Origin: Xanthobacteraceae bacterium
GTDB lineage: Bacteria > Pseudomonadota > Alphaproteobacteria > Rhizobiales > Xanthobacteraceae
Assembly: GCA_030037645.1 (NCBI GenBank)
Contig: JASHQI010000110.1
Coordinates: forward strand, 1-40,310
DNA length: 40,310 bases
Direction: 5' to 3'
The notes under the pieces are model-generated. The model searched no databases. It saw only the letters and a program-made list of their open reading frames with translations, and was not told where the DNA came from. Made by a program: the position numbers and the translations under genes. Within the stretch, counting starts at the first letter, position 1. Each line of letters begins with the position of its first letter. Positions 31,632 to 40,300 of this stretch are shown here, piece after piece.

Positions 31632-32948
31632 CTAATTTTTCTCGATCCGGATCACCTGCGGCCGCCCCGAGATTACACGGTCGCGGCGCACGGCGACGAG
31701 GGCCTTGCGCACCGCATCCTCGCTGGTGGCGTAGGTGATCATGATCACGGGGACCGGTTCGCCGGAGCGACCGGAGCTCGGCGAACTGCCGGCATCGTGG
31801 CGCTGCACGATCGACTCCAGCGAAATCTTCTGTTGCGCCAAACGCCGCGCGATGGTGGCCGCCGTGCCCGGCCGGTCGCGCGCCAGCAGCCGGATATAGT
31901 AGCCACCCTCGTGATGCTGCATCGGCGCTTTGCGGCTCGCAGTCATGCCGGCGGCCGGACGCCCGAACGGTGCGGTGCAAACCCCGCATGCGATATCGGC
32001 CAGATCGGACACGACAGCAGACGCCGTCGCCATGCCGCCGGCACCCGGACCGACCAGCGTGATGGGGGCGAGCCCGTCGACATCCACGGTGAGCGCGTTG
32101 GTCACGCCCATGACCTGCGCGATGGCGGAGTCCTTGGGCACCATGGTCGGATGGACCCGCTGCTCGATACCGGCCTCCGTTTTCACCGCGACGCCCAAAA
32201 GCTTCACGCGGTAGCCAAGCTCGGCCGCGGCGTCGAGGTCGGCAAGCGTGATGGACGAAATGCCCTCGACATAGATCGCGTCGGGATCGACTTTGGTTCC
32301 AAACGCGAGGCAAGCCAAAATCGAGAGCTTTTGCGCGGTGTCGTGACCCTCGACATCGAACGACGGATCGGCCTCTGCATAACCGAGCCGTTGCGCATCG
32401 CGCAGGCAGTCTTCGAATGAAATTCGATCCTGCTCCATCCGCGACAGGATGTAATTGCAGGTACCGTTGAGGATGCCATAGATGCGCGCGAAGGAGTCCC
32501 CGTTAAGCCCCTCGCGCAGCGTCTTCACGATCGGAATGCCGCCGCCGACCGAGGCTTCAAAATTGAGTGCAACACCATGCCTTTCCGCCAGCACCGCGAG
32601 TTTTTGGCCATGCCGCGCGAGCAGCGCCTTGTTGGCGGTCACCACCGGCTTGCCCGACGCAAGCGCACTCTCGACGGCGCGCTTTGCCGGGTCACCCGCG
32701 CCGCCGATAACCTCAACAAGCACGTCGATCGACGGATCCCGCGCCAGCGCCACCGGGTCGGCAAACCAGCGATATTTCTTCACATCGACGCCGCGCTTCT
32801 TGGCGCGCGAGCGCGCGGACAACGCCACCACCTCGATCGGGCGACCGCAACGGGCAATAAGCTTGTCGCGGCCACGCTCCAAGAGGTGGGCTACGGCCGT
32901 TCCGACGGTTCCCAATCCGGCAAGACCGACTTTCAGCGGCTCGGCCAT
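31632..32948 (-). CDS. hom: Homoserine dehydrogenase
   Basis: The 438-aa product has the N-terminal NAD(P)-binding motif VGLAGLGTVGTAVAHLL, the substrate-binding centre with GILNGTCNYILSRM and AQRLGYAEADPSFDVEGHDTAQKL, and a C-terminal ACT domain (about 355-435) with RDRPGTAATIARRLAQQKIS. It reduces aspartate semialdehyde to homoserine for threonine and methionine. The ACT domain implies feedback control, probably by threonine. It lies 36 nt after the aminotransferase gene. Confidence 0.97.
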   Translation of the reverse strand: MAEPLKVGLAGLGTVGTAVAHLLERGRDKLIARCGRPIEVVALSARSRAKKRGVDVKKYRWFADPVALARDPSIDVLVEVIGGAGDPAKRAVESALASGKPVVTANKALLARHGQKLAVLAERHGVALNFEASVGGGIPIVKTLREGLNGDSFARIYGILNGTCNYILSRMEQDRISFEDCLRDAQRLGYAEADPSFDVEGHDTAQKLSILACLAFGTKVDPDAIYVEGISSITLADLDAAAELGYRVKLLGVAVKTEAGIEQRVHPTMVPKDSAIAQVMGVTNALTVDVDGLAPITLVGPGAGGMATASAVVSDLADIACGVCTAPFGRPAAGMTASRKAPMQHHEGGYYIRLLARDRPGTAATIARRLAQQKISLESIVQRHDAGSSPSSGRSGEPVPVIMITYATSEDAVRKALVAVRRDRVISGRPQVIRIEKN

Positions 32949-32984
32949 GAAACGTCGCCAAGATAATGGTAAAGCGACGCCGGG

Positions 32985-34202
32985 CTAACGCCGTGTCGCA
33001 AGCGGCACGACGTTGTGAAGCATTTCCGGCCCGGTTTCAAGAAAGCGTCGGATGTTGCGAGCCGCCTGGCGAATGCGCTGTTCGTTTTCCACCAGCGCGA
33101 TGCGAACGTGACCCTCGCCATACTCGCCAAAACCGGCACCTGGGGACACGGCGACGGCTGCCTTTTCGACAAGCAGCGTTGAGAATTCCACGCTGCCAAG
33201 CGACTGGAACGGTTCGGGAACCGGCGCCCATGCAAACATCGACGCCCGCGGTGCCGGCACGTGCCAACCGGCGCGGCCAAACGAATCGAGAAGCGTATCG
33301 CGCCGACGCCGGTAAGTGGCGCGCATCTCGTGGATGCAATCGTCAGGGCCGTTCAGCGCCGCCGTTGCCGCCACCTGGATCGGGGTAAACGCGCCATAAT
33401 CGAGATAAGACTTCACGCGTGCCAGAGCCGCGATGATACGTTCATTGCCGACTGCAAAGCCGATCCGCCAGCCCGGCATCGAATAGGTCTTCGACATCGA
33501 AGTGAATTCCACCGCGAGATCGACAGCGCCGGGAACCTGCAACAGCGAGGGCGGCGGCTCGCCCTCGAAATAGACCTCCGCGTAGGCAAGATCGGAGAGC
33601 AGTAGCAGCCCGTGCTTCTTCGCGAAGGCGACAAGGTCGCGGTAAAAGTCGAGGTTGGCGACGCAGGCCGTTGGATTGGACGGATAGCAAACGACGACTG
33701 CAATCGGCTTCGGAATGGAATGCAGCACGGCGCGTTCGAGCGCGGCGAAGAAGTTCGCGTCCACGGCAACCGGCACCGAGCGGATGGCGCCGCCCGCCAA
33801 AAGGAAGCCGAACACGTGGATGGGATAGGTGGGATTGGGGACGATGATGATATCGCCCGGCGCGGTGATCGCCTGCGCGACGTTGGCAAAGCCCTCTTTC
33901 GAGCCGAGCGTCGTGACGATCTGCGTCTCGGGGTTGAGCTTCACGCCAAAGCGCCGGGCATAATAAGCGGCCTGGGCGCGACGCAGACCCGGTATTCCCT
34001 TGGACGCCGAGTAGCGATCCGTATGTGCTTTGCCGACAGTCTCCTTCAGCTTCTCGACGACATGCGCCGGCGCCGGCAGGTCGGGATTGCCCATGCCGAG
34101 ATCGATGATGTCGGCGCCGCCGTTGCGGGCGGCAGCTTTGGCGCGATTGACCTGTTCAAACACGTATGGCGGCAACCGGCGAATGCGATGAAATTCTTCC
34201 AT
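32985..34202 (-). CDS. alaC: Class I aminotransferase, AlaC / LL-diaminopimelate aminotransferase-like
   Basis: The 405-aa product is a fold-type I PLP aminotransferase. The opening FHRIRRLPPYVFEQVNRAKA and DIIDLGMGNPDLPAPAHVVEKL align closely with E. coli AlaC. The PLP lysine lies in FTSMSKTYSMPGWRIGFAVGN and the phosphate-binding Ser/Arg region in the same stretch. AlaC makes alanine from pyruvate and glutamate. In this bacterial group the gene is often labelled LL-diaminopimelate or aspartate aminotransferase. Its position before hom suggests a role in aspartate-family or alanine metabolism. Substrate is not fixed by sequence alone. Confidence 0.9.
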   Translation of the reverse strand: MEEFHRIRRLPPYVFEQVNRAKAAARNGGADIIDLGMGNPDLPAPAHVVEKLKETVGKAHTDRYSASKGIPGLRRAQAAYYARRFGVKLNPETQIVTTLGSKEGFANVAQAITAPGDIIIVPNPTYPIHVFGFLLAGGAIRSVPVAVDANFFAALERAVLHSIPKPIAVVVCYPSNPTACVANLDFYRDLVAFAKKHGLLLLSDLAYAEVYFEGEPPPSLLQVPGAVDLAVEFTSMSKTYSMPGWRIGFAVGNERIIAALARVKSYLDYGAFTPIQVAATAALNGPDDCIHEMRATYRRRRDTLLDSFGRAGWHVPAPRASMFAWAPVPEPFQSLGSVEFSTLLVEKAAVAVSPGAGFGEYGEGHVRIALVENEQRIRQAARNIRRFLETGPEMLHNVVPLATRR

Positions 34203-34220
34203 AGCTGCTCCAGAGCGTCG

Positions 34221-34333
34221 ACTAGAGCCTGTTCGATTTTGATGGAAATGGAATCAAAACCGGGCTCTAGCATTTTGATTGAGCGTGATCTTTTCCGAAG
34301 ACCGGTTTCGACTTTTCGGGATCATGCTCTAGA
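34221..34333. repeat. Dispersed palindromic repeat, copy C (composite)
   Basis: Two inverted repeats lie side by side. One has CTAGAGCC and GATTTTGAT against ATCAAAAC and GGGCTCTAG (about 34221-34269). The other has GAGCGTGATCTTTTCCGAAG against CTTTTCGGGATCATGCTC (34280-34329). The second is the same type as copies A and B. It lies just upstream of the aminotransferase ATG, so that operon's promoter must be inside or beyond it. Confidence 0.72.
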
Positions 34334-34378
34334 CGTTACCTCCAAGGACCTCGACGATAGCTTAACAAGACAGTCTTA

Positions 34379-34657
34379 TCACGGCTTGGCGGCAGCGCCA
34401 GTGGCGGGTGCTGTCGAGCCGGTGACGTTTGCCGAGCCATCGGCCGGCGCTTGTGCATTCAATTGATTGCGGTCGGAAATAAGATCGTCCGTCGCCTGTT
34501 TGACCTGGGCGGGCGTCATCGGATCATCGGCGCGCGGCGTGACGGGATCGAGCACGCCCGGATAACCGGGCGCCGAACAGCCGGCTGCCAGCGCGGCCAG
34601 CGCGGCGATTGCAAGGGCGGCAACGACGCGCCTCGTCAATCTCGCAGGGTTGTGCAC
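34379..34657 (-). CDS. Small lipoprotein, unknown function
   Basis: The chosen GTG start gives 92 aa: a short basic n-region (HNPARLTRRV), the hydrophobic AALAIAALAALAAG and a lipobox LAAGC, so it should be lipidated and held in the inner or outer membrane. The mature part is short, polar and Ala/Pro-rich, with DPMTPAQVKQATDDLISDRN and NAQAPADGSANVTG. An ATG at 34723 would add 22 residues before the signal, which is unusual for a lipoprotein. Small lipoproteins of this type are common near the hom block in relatives, but I know no function. Confidence 0.7.
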   Translation of the reverse strand: MHNPARLTRRVVAALAIAALAALAAGCSAPGYPGVLDPVTPRADDPMTPAQVKQATDDLISDRNQLNAQAPADGSANVTGSTAPATGAAAKP

Positions 34658-34980
34658 CCTTGATCCCCCAAAGCTTCGGCCAGATTCCGCATTCGGCTGC
34701 TCTGACCACGCCCCGACCCACACCGGGCCTCCCTCAAAGAAAACTTCTCAGCACAATATCTTATTAAGAGTCCCTAACACCCCAGATAAACGTGAAGATA
34801 GTGTGCTAATATGTCGAAACCAGGACCATTGGCGGAGCTTAGCGCGGCCAGCGCGAGGCATCTTGCACTGCGGACAGTCTCCGACAGCCCCGCAGGCTGC
34901 TTGCGCGCCCGCCAGTGGCAAGCCATTTCTGCAGCAACGGCCGGTCAGCTCGTTCTCGCGGCCATGATTGAGGAACGCCT
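34658..34980. other. Divergent intergenic region before phaC
   Basis: No gene was seen in this 323-nt stretch apart from the possible upstream start of the lipoprotein. The AT-richer part at about 34739-34810 (AATATCTTATTAAGAG and GATAGTGTGCTAATATG) is the likely promoter region for phaC and the lipoprotein; boxes are not clear enough to mark. Confidence 0.4.
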
Positions 34981-36786
34981 GTGCGGGCTCCATCGCAAGA
35001 GCCGATGAAGATCGGCACCGTCGACGTCGAGGAGTTTTCGCGCAATCTGGCGCGCCTGGTCGAAGAAGGCGGTCGGGCTTTGGCGGCCTATCTCAAGCCC
35101 CGCGAGGAAGGCCGCAATAGCGATCAATTTACCGAAGAGGTCACTGAAGTCGTCAAGACGCTCGGGCAAGTCGCGGAGTATTGGCTCGCCGATCCGGAGC
35201 GCACCGTCGAACTGCAAACCAGGCTCGGCAAGGCCTATCTCGATCTATGGGCCGCCTCGGCCAAGCGGCTCGCCGGCGAACCGGCGGCACCGGTCGCCGC
35301 GCCCGACCCCGGCGACAAGCGCTTTGCCGACCCCGAATGGTCGTCGAACCAGTTCTACGATTTTCTCAAGCAGGCGTATCTCCTCAGCACGCGCTGGGCC
35401 AACCAGATGGTCAGCGATACGCCGAACCTCGATCCGCACACCAAGCAGAAAGCGGCGTTCTACGTGCGCCAGATCGGCAACGCACTGTCGCCGTCGAACT
35501 TCGTGCTGACCAATCCCGAACTGCTCCGCGAGACGCTTACCACCAATGCCGACAATCTCGTTCGCGGCATGCGCATGCTTGCGGAAGACATCGAATCCGG
35601 CGGCGGCGACCTGAAAATCCGCCAGTCCGATTCGTCGATGTTCGCCGTCGGCCGCAATCTCGCGACGACGCCCGGCAAGGTGATTTTTCAGAACGACTTG
35701 ATGCAGCTCATCCAGTATGCGCCGTCGACCGCGATGGTGCTCAAGCGCCCGCTGCTGATCGTGCCGCCCTGGATCAACAAATATTACGTGCTCGATCTGA
35801 CGCCGGAAAAGTCCTTCATCAAATGGTGCGTCGATCGAGGCCTTACCGTTTTCTGCATCTCCTGGGTCAATCCGGATGCACACCTCGCGCAAAAGACCTT
35901 CGAAGATTACGTGCGCGAGGGACCGCTCGCGGCGCTGGATGCGATCAAGCAGGCCACCGGCGAGGACAAGGTGCACGCCGTGGGCTATTGCGTCGGCGGC
36001 ACCATGCTCGCGGTCACGCTCGCCGCCATGGCGGTCTGGGGCGACCAGCGCATCGTTTCGGCGACGTTGTTCGCGTCCCAGGTCGACTTCACCCACGCCG
36101 GCGACCTGAAGGTTTTCGTCGACGAAGAGCAGGTCCGTATGCTCGAACAGCGCATGGCCGAACGCGGCTATCTCGAAGGCAAGGCCATGGCGACGGTCTT
36201 CAACTTGTTGCGCTCCAACGAGCTGGTCTGGCCTTACGTCATCAACAACTACTTGAAAGGCAAGGCGCCGTTCCCGTTCGATTTGTTGTACTGGAATTCG
36301 GACGCCACGCGATTGCCGGCCGCCAATCATTCGTTTTATCTGCGTAATTGCTATCTCGAAAACGCGCTGTCCAAACGCAAGATGACGATCGGCAACACTC
36401 CGATCGATCTCCAATCGATCAAAGTGCCGATCTACAATCTGGCGACGCGCGAAGATCATATCGCTCCGGCGAAGTCGGTCCTGCTCGGCAGCAAATTCTT
36501 CGGCGGCCCGGTGCGTTTCGTGCTGTCGGGCTCCGGCCACATCGCCGGCGTCGTCAACCCGCCGGACAAGCACAAATATCAATTCTGGACCGGGCCGCGG
36601 CCGCGCAATGCCGATCTCGATGGCTGGCTCGCCAAAGCCAAGGAGCACCCCGGTTCGTGGTGGCCGGACTGGCTGGTCTGGCTCATCCGGCAGGGTCCAA
36701 CCGAGGTCCCCGCACGCATCCCCGGCGACCGCGCGCTGAAAGCCGTCGAAGACGCGCCGGGACGCTACGTCAAGGTGCGGGACTGA
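34981..36786 (+). CDS. phaC: Class I poly(3-hydroxyalkanoate) synthase PhaC
   Basis: The 601-aa product has the PHA synthase N-terminal domain (about 85-255) and the alpha/beta catalytic core. Nucleophile Cys337 sits in the lipase-like box [12 protein letters not shown]; the catalytic Asp lies in [13 protein letters not shown] and the His in [14 protein letters not shown]. Length and single-gene layout fit class I, which uses short-chain 3-hydroxyacyl-CoA to make storage granules. GTG at 34981 has GAGGAA 5 nt upstream; ATG at 35005 is a less supported alternative. No phasin, phaR, phaA or phaB lies in the window. It is followed after 8 nt by an acyltransferase-like gene, an unusual partner. 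Confidence 0.97.
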   Translation: MRAPSQEPMKIGTVDVEEFSRNLARLVEEGGRALAAYLKPREEGRNSDQFTEEVTEVVKTLGQVAEYWLADPERTVELQTRLGKAYLDLWAASAKRLAGEPAAPVAAPDPGDKRFADPEWSSNQFYDFLKQAYLLSTRWANQMVSDTPNLDPHTKQKAAFYVRQIGNALSPSNFVLTNPELLRETLTTNADNLVRGMRMLAEDIESGGGDLKIRQSDSSMFAVGRNLATTPGKVIFQNDLMQLIQYAPSTAMVLKRPLLIVPPWINKYYVLDLTPEKSFIKWCVDRGLTVFCISWVNPDAHLAQKTFEDYVREGPLAALDAIKQATGEDKVHAVGYCVGGTMLAVTLAAMAVWGDQRIVSATLFASQVDFTHAGDLKVFVDEEQVRMLEQRMAERGYLEGKAMATVFNLLRSNELVWPYVINNYLKGKAPFPFDLLYWNSDATRLPAANHSFYLRNCYLENALSKRKMTIGNTPIDLQSIKVPIYNLATREDHIAPAKSVLLGSKFFGGPVRFVLSGSGHIAGVVNPPDKHKYQFWTGPRPRNADLDGWLAKAKEHPGSWWPDWLVWLIRQGPTEVPARIPGDRALKAVEDAPGRYVKVRD

Positions 36787-36794
36787 AAGCAGCC

Positions 36795-37868
36795 ATGTTG
36801 ATTCGAAGCCAGGCGACTGAAGCAACGGGTAAGCGACAAGCCGCCTCTGACCTCGTTGTCGAAATTATTCATCGTGACGTGGAGCCAACCGATCGCAAAA
36901 GCTTTACGCTTGATGATGCATTCTTCATTCTTGAGTGGCCGATACTCAGGTTGGCGGCGACGGCGCTGAGGGAAGATCGCTGGGCCGATGTCGCCGCATA
37001 CATCGAGCGGATCAAGGCGCGGTTGGGGCGGTCCTCGCCGGCAAGATTGGCACCGGCCATCCAGCAGATTTTGGCGCTTGCCGACCCGAAGAAGGCAGAA
37101 TCGATCGCGTGGCGCGCTGCCGCGGGCCGCACCGAACACTACATTCAAATCATGAAAGTGATATCGGCTGCGGGTTGGGCGCCCGCGATCCGTGTCGAAG
37201 GTGAAGAGCATCTTAAAGAGGCGCTGGCTGGTGGCAAAGGCGCAATCTTGTGGGTCGCGCATTTCTGCTTCAACACGCAAGTAACGAAGATGGCGCTAAA
37301 GCAGCGAGGTTACCGTGTCTCGCACATCAGCCGCCCGGAGCACGGATTTTCCAAGTCGCAGTTTGGGATTCGCTATCTCAATCCGATGCGGTGGACCGCC
37401 GAGACCAAGTACCTTGATAAACGCATCATTATCGACCGTGCCCGGTCAGGTCATTCGCTGCGTGAAGCAAACGCCGTGCTGGAGGACAACCGGATCGTGT
37501 CGATCACGGCGGGAGCATGGGAGGGACGTCGCGTAGCGCGGGGCCCCTTGCTCGGCGGCCACTTTACACTTGCGACCGGTGCGCCCGACCTCGCATTCCG
37601 CACCGGCGCAACGCTGCTTCCGGTCATCACCACTCGCGTCCATGATGCTTTGGTCTTTCGGACAAGGATCGGTGAACCGCTCGCTCCCGGCTGCAAAGAC
37701 CGAGACGAAAAAATTTGCGCGGCTACTGCCGGATTTCTTACCGAGCTCGAAGCGGCGGTTCGGGAGTTTCCTGATCAATGGCGCGGATGGAAGTATCTCG
37801 AACTTGCACGAACCCCGAGGCGGGGGATATCGGCGCTGAGCGAAGGAAGCGCCATATCTACACAATAG
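36795..37868 (+). CDS. LpxL/HtrB-like acyltransferase homologue lacking the HX4D/E acid
   Basis: The 357-aa product resembles the lysophospholipid / lipid A late acyltransferase fold. HYIQIMKVISAAGWAPAIRVEGEEHLKEAL is followed by GKGAILWVAHFCFNTQVTKMAL, then a C-terminal part with VSITAGAWEGRRVARGPLLG and GHFTLATGAPDLAFRTGATLLPV. The His of the usual HX4(D/E) dyad is H156, but the fifth residue after it is Thr161, so the normal catalytic acid is absent. It may be a different transferase or an inactive member. No signal peptide is seen. It starts 8 nt after phaC and ends 11 nt before the glycosyltransferase start, so the three are probably co-transcribed. Gene order suggests a surface-glycan or lipid role for the last two. 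Confidence 0.68.
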   Translation: MLIRSQATEATGKRQAASDLVVEIIHRDVEPTDRKSFTLDDAFFILEWPILRLAATALREDRWADVAAYIERIKARLGRSSPARLAPAIQQILALADPKKAESIAWRAAAGRTEHYIQIMKVISAAGWAPAIRVEGEEHLKEALAGGKGAILWVAHFCFNTQVTKMALKQRGYRVSHISRPEHGFSKSQFGIRYLNPMRWTAETKYLDKRIIIDRARSGHSLREANAVLEDNRIVSITAGAWEGRRVARGPLLGGHFTLATGAPDLAFRTGATLLPVITTRVHDALVFRTRIGEPLAPGCKDRDEKICAATAGFLTELEAAVREFPDQWRGWKYLELARTPRRGISALSEGSAISTQ

Positions 37869-37879
37869 CGAGGGTCTGC

Positions 37880-38773
37880 TTGAGCATTTTTCGGTTCCGC
37901 AAACGGTTGCGCAATTACATTCTACGATTGATCGACAGTGAGTTAAAGTCGATCGATCGGAAGTTAAAGCAGATCGGCGACGAGTTAAAGCTAACCGACA
38001 GCGAGTTCAAGAAGGAAACAGCGCTTCAAAAGGAGCGCCTTAATAGATTTGAGCTGGTATTTACCGAGCATCCATACATCGCGTCCAGTAGCCTTCGGCA
38101 AGATTCGTTTCCGTCACCCGCTGTCAGCGTCATTATGCCAACATGGAACCGCGCGCCGGTTATTGGGGCTGCCATTCAAAGCGTCATAGCGCAAGACTTT
38201 TCCGACTGGGAATTAATTGTAGTGGATGACGGAAGTACCGATGACACGGCAACCGTTCTCGCCTCGTTTTCGAACGATTCGCGCGTCCGCTACATCCGAT
38301 TACCACACGCAGGACAATGCAAAGCTCGCAATCACGCGCAAAGCGTAGCCAGGGGCTCTCTCATTGCGTACCTTGACAGCGACAATCTTTGGTACCCCGC
38401 ATTTCTTGCGGGCACAGTTGCGTTGTTTGCTGCTCGAAGCGATCTGGACTGTGCTTACGGCGCCCTGGTTACGGATGCCCATTGGGGGAGAATATTATTC
38501 GAACCATTTAATCGTGAACGCCTGATTGCGGGAAACTACATTGCAATAAGCACGTTTGTTCATCGGCGCTCGATGATCGACCGGTTTGGCGGTTTCGACG
38601 AAGAGCTATCGTGTCTTGAAGATTGGGACCTGATCCTGCGATATACGGCTCACGCGTCCGCCTACGCTCTCCCCATTCCGGCCGCGCGCTATCGTGTCGT
38701 CGATGACAAACGGGTTACGGTCACTCAATCTTTGGAGGCGGGATTCGAGAGAATACGCCGCAAGTGGGCTTAG
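37880..38773 (+). CDS. Family 2 glycosyltransferase with N-terminal coiled coil
   Basis: From a TTG start with GAGGG 5 nt upstream the product has 297 aa; the frame is open further to an ATG at 37778 inside the previous gene. A basic segment FRFRKRLRNYILR is followed by four exact heptads (residues 18-45) with Ile/Thr and Leu/Phe at the a and d positions, a short coiled coil. The GT-A domain starts near residue 82: VSVIMPTWNRAPVIGAAIQS, LIVVDDGSTDDT and the metal-binding DSD in YLDSDNLWYPAF. EELSCLEDWDLILRYTA holds the usual catalytic-base ED. It transfers a sugar from a nucleotide donor, probably to a surface glycan. The domain lacks membrane helices. Confidence 0.88.
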   Translation: MSIFRFRKRLRNYILRLIDSELKSIDRKLKQIGDELKLTDSEFKKETALQKERLNRFELVFTEHPYIASSSLRQDSFPSPAVSVIMPTWNRAPVIGAAIQSVIAQDFSDWELIVVDDGSTDDTATVLASFSNDSRVRYIRLPHAGQCKARNHAQSVARGSLIAYLDSDNLWYPAFLAGTVALFAARSDLDCAYGALVTDAHWGRILFEPFNRERLIAGNYIAISTFVHRRSMIDRFGGFDEELSCLEDWDLILRYTAHASAYALPIPAARYRVVDDKRVTVTQSLEAGFERIRRKWA

Positions 38774-38856
38774 CGGGCTTCGGTTGGCACGTCGGCCACG
38801 CCCGTGCCACGCCCCGGTCGCGCATGAAATGCCGCGCGCCGCCGGTTTCTGAGACG

Positions 38857-39208
38857 CTACATAGCGCCCGCAAATGCCTTCATTGCCGCCAGAGCTGCGG
38901 CGGTCTGCTGCAAATTTGCGACGAAGACGGTCGGATTGCCTGTCGGCGAGTTTGTTGCGGTGATCGACAGCGTCTGGGCGGACGCTAGAATGGGCTGCGG
39001 GTCAGTGAGATTCGCGGGCGGAGAACCGGAAACATTGCTGACTTGGCCGGTCCGCGATATTGATCCGGAATGCCGTCGGGCTGCCGCCCATGGCCGGCGG
39101 GATGACGGTCAGCGCATAACCGTCAGCAGCCAGCGATCTGGTGCTGCCAATGGCGGCGAGGCTCAAAGTCATCGCAGTCAAGATTGCCAATCGGGATAAG
39201 AAGCGCAT
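38857..39208 (-). pseudogene. Frameshifted small exported protein gene
   Basis: The ATG at 39208 has GAGGAG 8 nt upstream and opens a Sec signal (MRFLSRLAILTAMTLSLAA, cleavage near SLA-AD), then ADGYALTVIPPAMGGSPTAF and RINIA. The annotated frame then breaks off at 68 codons with DRPSQQCFRFSARESH. Removing one G from the GCGGACC stretch (about 39050) restores a long, sensible continuation, TGQVSNVSGSPPANLTDPQP, then ILASAQTLSITATNSPTG, NPTVFVANLQQTAAAL and AAMKAFAGAM, ending at a TAG at 38857-38859. The total span is 352 nt, one more than a multiple of three. It is either a real +1 frameshift or a base-call error. It follows argC by 33 nt. Confidence 0.72.
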
Positions 39209-39241
39209 GGCTAAGTCTCCTCAGATGCTATTGTTGCCGGG

Positions 39242-40300
39242 TTACGGAAACAGCGCCACCTGCTCGAGGCCGGTCGTCTCCGGAAAGCCGAGCATCACGT
39301 TCATGTTCTGCACCGCCTGACCCGACGCGCCTTTGGTCAGGTTATCGAGCGCGGCGACAATGATGGCGCGGCCGGCGATGCGGTCGGCCGCCACGCCGAT
39401 GAGGGTCATGTTGGAGCCGCGCACATGCCGGGTCTGCGGCACGATCCCAAACGGCAGCACGTGGACGAACGGCTCGTTGCCGTAAGCCTTGAGCAGCAGC
39501 GAATGAAGATCCTCCGGCAAGGCCTTGAGGCCACGCACATAAATCGTTGACAGGATGCCCCGATTCATGGGCACCAGATGTGGCGTGAAGCTGACGACGA
39601 CGTCGCGGCCGGCGGCCAGCGAAAACTCCTGGTCGAGCTCGGCCATGTGGCGGTGATGGGCGACGCCATAGGCGTGAATGCCCTCGGACACTTCGGCGAA
39701 CAGCATGTCTTCTCGCGTTGCCCTGCCCGCGCCGGTCATGCCGGATTTGGCATCGATGACGATCTCGTCCGGATCGATCGCCTTCGATTTCAAGAGCGGG
39801 ATCAGCGCAAGCTGGGCGCAGGTCGTATAGCAGCCGGGATTGGCGACGAGCCGCGCCGCCTTGACCTTGTCGCGATAGAACTCGGTCAAGCCATACACCG
39901 CCTGCTTTTGCAGCTCGGGCGCCGCATGCGCGTGACCGTACCAATGCGCATAAGCAGTCGGATCGGCGAGACGGAAATCGGCCGACAGATCGACGACTTT
40001 GGTTTGCCGCGTGCGCGCCATCAGGTCCGCAATGACGGTCTGCGTGGTGCCGTGCGGCAGCGCGCAGAACGCGAGATCGAGGCCAAACGCCCGCCAATCG
40101 GCGCCGTCGATCGAGGTCAACCTCGGCAGCTCATACGGCGCGAACTGCGGAAACACCTCCGCGATCGGTTTGCCGGCGCGGCGATCCGCGGTGAGCACAG
40201 CGATCTCGACATGCGGATGGCGAATGAGCAGCCGCAGCAATTCCGCGCCGGTGTAGCCGGAGGCGCCGAGCACGCCGATTTTTGCTGTTTTGGCAGGCAT
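39242..40300 (-). CDS. argC: N-acetyl-gamma-glutamyl-phosphate reductase ArgC
   Basis: The 352-aa product has the NADP-binding IGVLGASGYTGAELLRLLIR, the catalytic Cys in VANPGCYTTCAQLALIPLLK, and the family blocks SGMTGAGRATREDMLFAEV, HRHMAELDQEFS, FTPHLVPMNRGILSTIYVRG and NEPFVHVLP. It reduces N-acetylglutamyl phosphate in arginine synthesis. The whole gene fits in the window; its promoter lies beyond the right edge. Confidence 0.97.
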   Translation of the reverse strand: MPAKTAKIGVLGASGYTGAELLRLLIRHPHVEIAVLTADRRAGKPIAEVFPQFAPYELPRLTSIDGADWRAFGLDLAFCALPHGTTQTVIADLMARTRQTKVVDLSADFRLADPTAYAHWYGHAHAAPELQKQAVYGLTEFYRDKVKAARLVANPGCYTTCAQLALIPLLKSKAIDPDEIVIDAKSGMTGAGRATREDMLFAEVSEGIHAYGVAHHRHMAELDQEFSLAAGRDVVVSFTPHLVPMNRGILSTIYVRGLKALPEDLHSLLLKAYGNEPFVHVLPFGIVPQTRHVRGSNMTLIGVAADRIAGRAIIVAALDNLTKGASGQAVQNMNVMLGFPETTGLEQVALFP

